Shown: piece by piece, positions 1 through 4,309 of the stretch
Numbering within the stretch: the first letter of the stretch is position 1
How the letters are laid out: every line of letters starts with the position of its first letter
Source of the DNA: an uncultured Marvinbryantia sp.
Lineage (GTDB): Bacteria; Bacillota; Clostridia; Lachnospirales; Lachnospiraceae
Length of the DNA stretch: 5,203 bases
Direction of reading: 5' to 3'
NCBI GenBank assembly: GCA_934394985.1
Contig: CAKRRF010000076.1
Location: forward strand, 1-5,203
Notes under the pieces: model-generated
The model's input: only the letters and a program-made list of their open reading frames with translations
Told to the model about the DNA's origin: nothing
Databases searched by the model: none
Translations under genes and position numbers: made by a program

Positions 1-824
1 ATCCATGTTTGCATCAATACCAACGATTGGTACAAATTTATCAGCCTCACCCTTATTGTAACCGTTATTTAACGCTGCCTGAAGAGCACCCATAGCCATT
101 CCGTCATTATTACAGAGAACACCTTCGATACCATCAATACCGTAAGCTGTAATCCATGTGTTCATTTTATCAAGAGCCTGTGCCTGATCCCAGTTTGCAG
201 TATCTTCTGCGAGAATCTCATACTCAATTCCAGCTGCATCCAATGTATCCTTATAAGCTTGTGTTCTAAGAACTACATCCTGCTGTCCGATTTCTCCCTG
301 AAGAATGCAAAGCTGGAGTTTCCCATCACCGTTTTTGTCAGCAATTTCTTTATTCTCATTCCAGTAATTGATCAGAGCCTGTGCACACATAGCACCTGAC
401 TCGGAAGCTTCTGCTCCGACATACCAGATATTGTCGTATTCTTCCATAGTCTCATCCATAGGCTGCATATTAAAGAATACTGCCGGTACATTCTCTGCAT
501 CACATTTCTGAGCCATCTCTGCTGTGGATTCACGGTCTGGCGCACAGATTGCAACAATATCTGTTCCTTTTGTCAATGCCATATCCAGTTTATTATTTGC
601 CACGGATACCTGGTTTTCTGCATATCCAGTTTAATTCCGCCGATATTTTCTTCTTCATTTCCCATAATAATTCGGAATCCGCTCTGGAACTGGTCATCAA
701 ATGCTCGCCAGATTACAGTTGCATTAATGTCATCGTCAGCATAAACAGATACGCCGCCAACGGTTGTAATTGTCAGCGCTGCAACTGCCATAGCTGCTAC
801 ACCCGCCATTCTTCTTTTACTCAT
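1..824 (-). pseudogene. MglB-like sugar ABC transporter substrate-binding protein, frameshifted and cut at the window edge
   Basis: This would be the extracytoplasmic receptor that captures a sugar for an ABC importer. The ATG at 824 follows AGGAGG (833-838). Residues 1-29 form a signal peptide ending SVYA before DDD. There is no lipobox cysteine, which is odd for a Gram-positive receptor. The first frame reads as far as KLDMQ (codon 69, near 618) and then leaves the family, ending at 573. The family sequence resumes one frame away with ENQVSVANNKLDMALTKG and stays open to position 1. By recall it resembles E. coli MglB: FDDQF near the start (YDDNF in MglB), VFFN (469-480), an EF-hand-like calcium loop DKNGDGKLQ (313-339), GEIGQQDVVLR (MglB GEPGHPDAEAR, so the sugar-contacting His is Gln), NWDQAQ, CNNDGMAMGA and GIDANM. 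The gene lies 76 bases after the aldolase and is probably co-transcribed. The C-terminus is beyond the window. The family is secure; whether the frameshift is real or a sequence error is not. Confidence 0.88.
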
Positions 825-900
825 TTTCTATTCCTCCTAAAATGGTTTTATTTTGTAATATTCCCCAATACTACTTTTCCTTTAAATATTTCTGTAATTT

Positions 901-1758
901 CTATTTTGCCTCCAGGCGGAACTGCATCATTTTTTCTTTAATAAATGCTTTGCAGCTTTCTTTTGAGTTAATAAACATAGTTGTATTGTATTTAAAGTTA
1001 TCGCCCTGTGCTTTCTTCATCTCTTCAAATGAGTTTGCAACAGATACCAGCACGTCTGTAGCTACATTGATCTTGCGGATACCATGACGGATTGCATCCT
1101 GTACCTGGTCAAGTGGTGTACCTGAGCCTCCATGCAGTACCAGCGGAACATCTACTAATTCATCAATCTTAGCAAGTCTTTCGATATTTAACTTCGGAGC
1201 TGCAATATAATGTCCGTGCTGTGTTCCGATGCTGACTGCCAATGCATCAATACCTGTACGCTCTACAAATTCTTTTGCTTCTTCCGGAACTGTCTGGGCT
1301 GCTTCCGGTCCGAGTACCTTTAAGTCGCCCTCTTCACCAACCAGACGTCCAAGTTCACCTTCTACTGTAATTCCAAGTGGATGAGCTAAATCAACAACTT
1401 TCTTAGTCAGCGCAATGTTCTCTTCAAACGGAAGGCCAGATCCATCAATCATAACAGATGAGTAACCAGCATTGATTGCTTTTGCACAATCCTCATAAGA
1501 TTTAAAATGATCTGCATGCAAGCATACCGGAATCTGTGCATCACGCGCTGCGAATTTAACCATGTTTACCATGCCTTCATATCCGCCTGCTAATTCCACA
1601 CAGTCTGTACCTGTGATAAAGATAACCGGTGTACCAGTTTCGTTTCCAGCTTCAATAGCAGCTCTTGCCATTTCATAGGAGACTGTTACATATGCTCCAT
1701 AAGCCACGTTTCTCTCTTCTGCCAGTTTCAGGATTTCTTTCATCGGTGCAAATTTCAT
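901..1758 (-). CDS. class II (zinc) ketose-bisphosphate-type aldolase
   Basis: This is a cytosolic metal-dependent aldolase of the FbaA/GatY/IolJ family, 285 residues, a normal length. It should cleave a ketose phosphate into dihydroxyacetone phosphate and an aldehyde. Visible motifs are CLHADHF (79-85; catalytic Asp83, zinc ligand His84), VMIDGSGLPFEENI (102-115), VEGELGRL (132-139), GTQHGHY (178-184; zinc ligand His181), LVLHGGSGTP (206-215; zinc ligand His209) and KINVATD (229-235; phosphate-binding end of the barrel). Several conserved spots differ from the usual wording: AYVTVSYEM where AFNVNNLEM is common, LHADH for LHLDH, DGSG for DGSH, and GTQHG for GTAHG. Fructose 1,6-bisphosphate is therefore not a safe assumption. 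Tagatose bisphosphate, a ketose 1-phosphate or an IolJ-like substrate are all possible. The start at 1758 is fixed by AGGAGGA (1767-1773) eight bases upstream. The gene follows the kinase by 63 bases and precedes the sugar-binding protein, so it belongs to a catabolic operon. Confidence 0.93.
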   Translation of the reverse strand: MKFAPMKEILKLAEERNVAYGAYVTVSYEMARAAIEAGNETGTPVIFITGTDCVELAGGYEGMVNMVKFAARDAQIPVCLHADHFKSYEDCAKAINAGYSSVMIDGSGLPFEENIALTKKVVDLAHPLGITVEGELGRLVGEEGDLKVLGPEAAQTVPEEAKEFVERTGIDALAVSIGTQHGHYIAAPKLNIERLAKIDELVDVPLVLHGGSGTPLDQVQDAIRHGIRKINVATDVLVSVANSFEEMKKAQGDNFKYNTTMFINSKESCKAFIKEKMMQFRLEAK

Positions 1759-1821
1759 GTTTGTTTTCCTCCTACATTTTATAACTTGTTTTTATTTTGA
1801 ATGATGTCATACATCAAACAA

Positions 1822-2766
1822 TTACATATCTGTTCGCTGATTAAAAATCGCCATTGCTTCTTCATAGGATGGGATTCCTCCTGTGGCGCCTTTCTTCCCC
1901 ACATTCAGACTTCCTATCAGAGATCCGAATCTTGCTGCCTCAAAGAAAGATTTCTTATGAGACAACGCACAGATCAGTCCTGCCATAAAAGAATCACCAG
2001 CTCCGGAAGTATCTACCACCGGCATATTTTTCAGACAAGGAATATACTGTTCTTCTATAAAATCTGTAACATAACATCCCTTTCCGCCAAGTTTGATTCC
2101 CAGATACCGGATTCCGCTTTCTGAGAATTTTTCACGAATCTGATCGATCTGGTCTGTACCTGCTATAAATGATGCTTCTATCAGACTTGGAAAGAAGATA
2201 TCCGTCTCTTTAAAAATTGGCGGCAGCACTTTGTTCCAGTCACATACTTCACTGTCATTCATTGCTGCATCCATAACCGTCAGCTTCTTAAACCGGTGAG
2301 CTCTTTCAAACAGATTCTGAATGCCTCCATTATCCATTCGGTTCATGGCCATCACCGATCCCACATAAATCAAATCCGCTTTCTGAATTAATTCATCTGG
2401 TATCTCGTCTGCTCCAAACTGATGAAATATAGAAACTTCCGACAGGAAATGCCTTTCTCCTTCCATATCTACAAGAGCATAAGAGCAGGCCGTAGAGCAA
2501 TTCCCATCTCTGATCACACCATCTGTATGAACCCCATAGTGTCTGCACTGTTCTATCAGAAATGATCCATTCGCATCTGTGCCTGTCTTTCCTGCCATTG
2601 TGACATCGCAGGACAGTTTCGCAAGGCCAATCGCTGTATTTAAGGCATCTCCTCCACAGGACAACACCGGTGGTTCAATCATTACAGAATCTTTTGAAAG
2701 TACATCATCTGGTACCGGGCTAATTACCGTATCGCATACCATCATTCCTACACAAAGTATCTTCAT
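1822..2766 (-). CDS. PfkB-family (ribokinase-like) carbohydrate kinase
   Basis: This is a cytosolic ATP-dependent sugar kinase of 314 residues from the chosen start, typical for PfkB proteins. The fold signature begins MKILCVGMMVCDTVIS. The substrate-side motif CGGDALNTA is at residues 37-45. The ATP/anion-hole signature DTSGAGDSF is at 252-260, with Asp258 as the expected catalytic base. A late NVGKKGATGGIPSYEEA segment closes the domain. The frame runs upstream to an ATG at 2928, but that start lies before the predicted promoter and adds non-family sequence. Real candidates are 2766 (best by family alignment) and 2787 (adds MKEWVTE). Neither has a good Shine-Dalgarno, so the start is the weak point. 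As first gene of the operon it most likely phosphorylates the imported sugar to supply the aldolase. IolC-like, tagatose-6-phosphate kinase-like or ketose 1-kinase activity cannot be separated by eye. Confidence 0.92.
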   Translation of the reverse strand: MKILCVGMMVCDTVISPVPDDVLSKDSVMIEPPVLSCGGDALNTAIGLAKLSCDVTMAGKTGTDANGSFLIEQCRHYGVHTDGVIRDGNCSTACSYALVDMEGERHFLSEVSIFHQFGADEIPDELIQKADLIYVGSVMAMNRMDNGGIQNLFERAHRFKKLTVMDAAMNDSEVCDWNKVLPPIFKETDIFFPSLIEASFIAGTDQIDQIREKFSESGIRYLGIKLGGKGCYVTDFIEEQYIPCLKNMPVVDTSGAGDSFMAGLICALSHKKSFFEAARFGSLIGSLNVGKKGATGGIPSYEEAMAIFNQRTDM

Positions 2767-2812
2767 TTCCGTAACCCATTCTTTCATTTGTTCTGCTTTG
2801 CTTATTTGTTTT

Positions 2813-2828
2813 GTACGAACATTCGTAC
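2813..2828. promoter_or_regulatory. 16-bp palindromic operator candidate for the divergent GntR regulator
   Basis: GTACGAA and TTCGTAC form a perfect 7-bp inverted repeat around a two-base centre (CA). Its size and symmetry suit a dimeric winged-helix regulator. It lies about 5-20 bases downstream of the predicted operon start site, where a bound repressor would block early elongation or polymerase loading. Related words recur at 2997-3012 and 3032-3040 on the regulator's side. Assignment to the adjacent GntR protein is inference. Confidence 0.65.
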
Positions 2829-2839
2829 CTTGTATCTGT

Positions 2840-2868
2840 AATGTAACACTTTGTGCGACCATTGTCAA
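2840..2868 (-). promoter_or_regulatory. predicted sigma-A promoter of the kinase-aldolase-transporter operon
   Basis: On the minus strand a perfect -35 box TTGACA (2868-2863) is followed by exactly 17 bases and a -10 box TACATT (2845-2840), which matches TATAAT at four of six positions. Transcription would start near 2833, giving a leader of about 46 bases to the ATG at 2787 or 67 bases to the ATG at 2766. This placement rules out the longer kinase frame starting at 2928. Confidence 0.72.
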
Positions 2869-2937
2869 CACTAAATGTAGAATACAATTGCACAATATTT
2901 CATTATGATATTTAGTTATAATTGTCAAAACAATTAG

Positions 2938-2966
2938 TTGACACGTAAATAATCATAATGTATCAT
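2938..2966 (+). promoter_or_regulatory. predicted sigma-A promoter of the GntR regulator gene
   Basis: A perfect TTGACA (2938-2943), a 17-base spacer and TATCAT (2961-2966, five of six matches to TATAAT) make this the best promoter in the window. Transcription would start near 2973, leaving a leader of about 95 bases before the ATG at 3069. The -35 box faces another TTGACA on the opposite strand (2928-2923), forming an inverted repeat of the two hexamers. Confidence 0.75.
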
Positions 2967-2979
2967 GTATGTATACATT
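2957..2979. repeat. inverted repeat over the GntR -10 box and start site
   Basis: AATGTAT (2957-2963) and ATACATT (2973-2979) are perfect inverted arms nine bases apart. The right part also contains the self-complementary ATGTATACAT (2969-2978). The repeat covers the -10 box and predicted start of the regulator transcript, so a protein bound here would repress it. A/T-rich DNA gives such repeats by chance, so this is weaker than the 2813-2828 palindrome. Confidence 0.3.
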
Positions 2980-2996
2980 ATATATCTATTTTTTTG

Positions 2997-3012
2997 TACG
3001 GACATTTGTTTC
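2997..3012. promoter_or_regulatory. second, imperfect copy of the operator word
   Basis: GTACGGACATTTGTTT matches the 2813-2828 palindrome at 12 of 16 positions. The left half-site is well kept and the right half is degenerate. It lies in the untranslated leader of the regulator, roughly 25-40 bases after its predicted start site, consistent with autoregulation. Confidence 0.45.
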
Positions 3013-3031
3013 TACAACTTGCTCCTGCACC

Positions 3032-3040
3032 ATGTTCGTA
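3032..3040 (-). promoter_or_regulatory. half-site copy of the operator word
   Basis: On the minus strand this reads TACGAACAT, identical to nine consecutive positions of the main palindrome. The other half is not conserved. It is centred about 29 bases from the second copy. It may be an auxiliary half-site or a chance match. Confidence 0.3.
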
Positions 3041-3056
3041 TAAATACACTTTCTAT

Positions 3057-3061
3057 AGGAG
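3057..3061 (+). promoter_or_regulatory. ribosome-binding site that fixes the GntR start
   Basis: AGGAG is followed by seven bases and the ATG at 3069. The open frame extends upstream to an ATG at 2958, but that codon overlaps the promoter and has no such site, so translation starts at 3069. Confidence 0.8.
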
Positions 3062-3068
3062 TACAGTT

Positions 3069-3839
3069 ATGAATTTATTAGAAATGAATATTGATAAAAC
3101 GGTTCCTGTTCCGCTTTATTATCAATTAAAGTCTCTGATCCTTTCAGAGATCAAAAATGGGAATTTAAAAGAGGGCGATTGTCTCCCTACCGAAATGCAA
3201 ATGGTGGAACACTTTCACGTAAGCCGTTCAACTGTTCGTCAGGCAATTTCAGATTTGTCTAAAGAAGGTTGGCTGGAACGCATTGCCAGCAAGGGAACAT
3301 TTGTAACCAATAATACCAGTCATTCTGAGAACTTTATCCGTTCTTTTGAGCCTTTTTATCAGCAGGTAAGCCGACAGAATAAAACACCTTCTACTGAGTT
3401 GCTTAATCTTCAGGTAGTTCCTGCCAATGAGACCCTTGCAAAGAAATTAGGTATCGAACCAGGCGAAAAACTGATCTCCATATTTCGCAGGCGACTTTCT
3501 GACAACGTACCTATGGTCACAATTCAGAATTACCTGCCCTATTCTCTTTGCGCTTTTATTTTAAGTGAAGATTTTACTGTACGGTCTTTATATGAACTGC
3601 TTATGACCCGGTCAGAATCCCGTATCCATGAGACGAAGTCCATTGTCTCTGCTGCAAATGCTTCCGCTGAAGATATCCATCTTTTACAGGTAGATGCCAA
3701 TACCCCGATGTTATGTTTTCATAATATTTCCAGAAGAGCGGATGGTACAGTGCTCGATTATGCATTTGCCAGATACCGTGGAGACCTGAACAAGTTTGAA
3801 TTGATCGATACTCCTCATCTTCATTCCGACCAAGCCTGA
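3069..3839 (+). CDS. GntR-family transcriptional regulator, HutC subfamily (winged helix plus UTRA domain)
   Basis: This is a 256-residue DNA-binding regulator. The N-terminal winged helix-turn-helix spans about residues 12-80: PLYYQLKSLILSEIKNG, then LPTEMQMVEHFHVSRSTVRQAI with the recognition helix near SRSTVRQAISDL (52-63), and a wing ending SKGTFV. After a linker (81-95) the C-terminal part (about 96-245) has UTRA-domain features: LGIEPGEKLISIFRRRLSDNVPM, NYLPY, SLYELLM, and the closing RRADGTVLDYAFARYRGDLNKFEL. UTRA domains bind small effectors, usually sugar phosphates or amino sugars. The gene is divergent from the kinase-aldolase-transporter operon, so it probably represses that operon until an intermediate appears. 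Operator-like words in its own leader suggest autoregulation. A repressor role is family expectation and is not shown by the sequence. Confidence 0.93.
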   Translation: MNLLEMNIDKTVPVPLYYQLKSLILSEIKNGNLKEGDCLPTEMQMVEHFHVSRSTVRQAISDLSKEGWLERIASKGTFVTNNTSHSENFIRSFEPFYQQVSRQNKTPSTELLNLQVVPANETLAKKLGIEPGEKLISIFRRRLSDNVPMVTIQNYLPYSLCAFILSEDFTVRSLYELLMTRSESRIHETKSIVSAANASAEDIHLLQVDANTPMLCFHNISRRADGTVLDYAFARYRGDLNKFELIDTPHLHSDQA

Positions 3840-3868
3840 GTTTTTCCTCTGCATCCACTCATAGCATG

Positions 3869-3928
3869 TACAGGAAAAGAGCAAGTGCCCCAGCCTGTAA
3901 TAGCCGACACACTTGCTCTTTTCCTGTA
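3869..3928. terminator. perfect 19-bp inverted repeat after GntR, probable intrinsic terminator
   Basis: Arms at 3869-3887 and 3910-3928 pair over 19 bases without mismatch around a 22-base loop. The repeat begins 30 bases after the GntR stop. The 3' arm ends CTCTTTTCCTGTA and is followed by TTTAT, a modest U-tract on the plus strand. The minus strand has no U-run after the arm. It therefore most likely ends the regulator transcript and may insulate it from the convergent peptidase gene. The loop is longer than usual for a terminator, so another structured element is possible. Confidence 0.7.
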
Positions 3929-4015
3929 TTTATCAGAAATCATATTAGTCCTCTCTATAAAACAACCAACACAATTTCGCTTTCATACCAGCATCCCATG
4001 CGTGAATTCCTGTTT

Positions 4016-4081
4016 TGCGTTTCATTGACATTAGCTTTTTCGTAAGTCCATATGCACTTACAAACACAAAAATGAAACGCA
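4016..4081. repeat. nested inverted repeat in the spacer
   Basis: TGCGTTTCATT (4016-4026) and AATGAAACGCA (4071-4081) are perfect 11-bp inverted arms 44 bases apart. Nested inside are GTAAGT (4042-4047) and ACTTAC (4056-4061), a 6-bp hairpin with an 8-base loop. An outer stem enclosing an inner stem suggests a folded RNA or the body of a small dispersed element. No target-site duplication or transposase is visible. Confidence 0.45.
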
Positions 4082-4204
4082 TATTTCCCAAATAAAGCAA
4101 GATAGTTCAGATAATATTCCGAAAACAGCAATTTCAATGTATGCCCTTTATAACGAGCTGGTTTCAAAAAACAATGGTGAAAAAGCAAAATCACAACAAC
4201 CACG

Positions 4205-4225
4205 CCTTTCAGACAGTTTGAAAGG
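4205..4225. repeat. short hairpin CCTTTCA/TGAAAGG
   Basis: Arms CCTTTCA (4205-4211) and TGAAAGG (4219-4225) pair perfectly. One G-U and one A-T pair extend the stem inward, leaving a three-base loop. It lies about 85 bases downstream of the peptidase stop and could stabilise or end that transcript. No clear U-run follows on either strand. Confidence 0.3.
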
Positions 4226-4309
4226 TAAACATTAAATACATCTGCTTTCCTCATACACCCGCCGCTCTCTTAGCTGGTTAGATTATTCATAAATGCAATC
4301 TGCCAAAAA

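Larger units (their letters stand above)
3940..4309. other. 370-base spacer without a convincing gene
   Basis: This A/T-rich stretch lies between the terminator and the end of the peptidase gene. A 99-codon minus-strand frame (3955-4254) is rich in Cys, Phe, Tyr and Leu, has no ribosome-binding site, and reads like antisense. On the plus strand, 4035-4232 stays open for 65 codons before TAA and gives a hydrophilic Lys/Asn/Gln/Ser-rich sequence ending LSDSLKGKH, without an acceptable start. It could be a decayed gene end, but I do not recognise it. The stretch holds two inverted repeats (4016-4081 and 4205-4225). Confidence 0.5.

Noticed and set aside
610..625. Programmed -1 frameshift in the binding-protein gene
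   Set aside because: CAG-AAA-ACC is not a proper X-XXY-YYZ slippery site, no downstream stimulatory hairpin is apparent, and the product would lack two residues present in the family. A deletion fits better.
825..900. Terminator or separate promoter between the aldolase and binding-protein genes
   Set aside because: No stem longer than four or five pairs and no convincing -35/-10 pair were found, so continued transcription is the simplest reading.
549..941. 130-codon plus-strand frame opposite the binding protein
   Set aside because: It is antisense to the sugar-binding protein gene and its leader, with no family features or start signals.
2767..2928. Longer kinase reading frame starting at the ATG at 2928
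   Set aside because: It begins upstream of the predicted operon promoter and adds about 54 non-family residues before the normal PfkB start.
2900..2928. A second minus-strand promoter with TTGACA at 2928-2923
   Set aside because: The hexamer at the right distance (TAATGA, 2905-2900) is a poor -10 box. The promoter at 2868-2840 is much better.
2958..3068. Longer GntR reading frame starting at the ATG at 2958
   Set aside because: The codon overlaps the promoter and has no ribosome-binding site, whereas the ATG at 3069 has AGGAG seven bases upstream and gives the usual family N-terminus.
2767..3068. Riboswitch in the divergent leader region
   Set aside because: Both leaders are short (about 46-67 and 95 bases) and A/T-rich. 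They show DNA-type palindromes and no known aptamer core.
3955..4254. 99-codon minus-strand open frame in the spacer
   Set aside because: There is no Shine-Dalgarno, the composition is Cys/Phe/Tyr-rich and reads as antisense, and no domain is recognisable.
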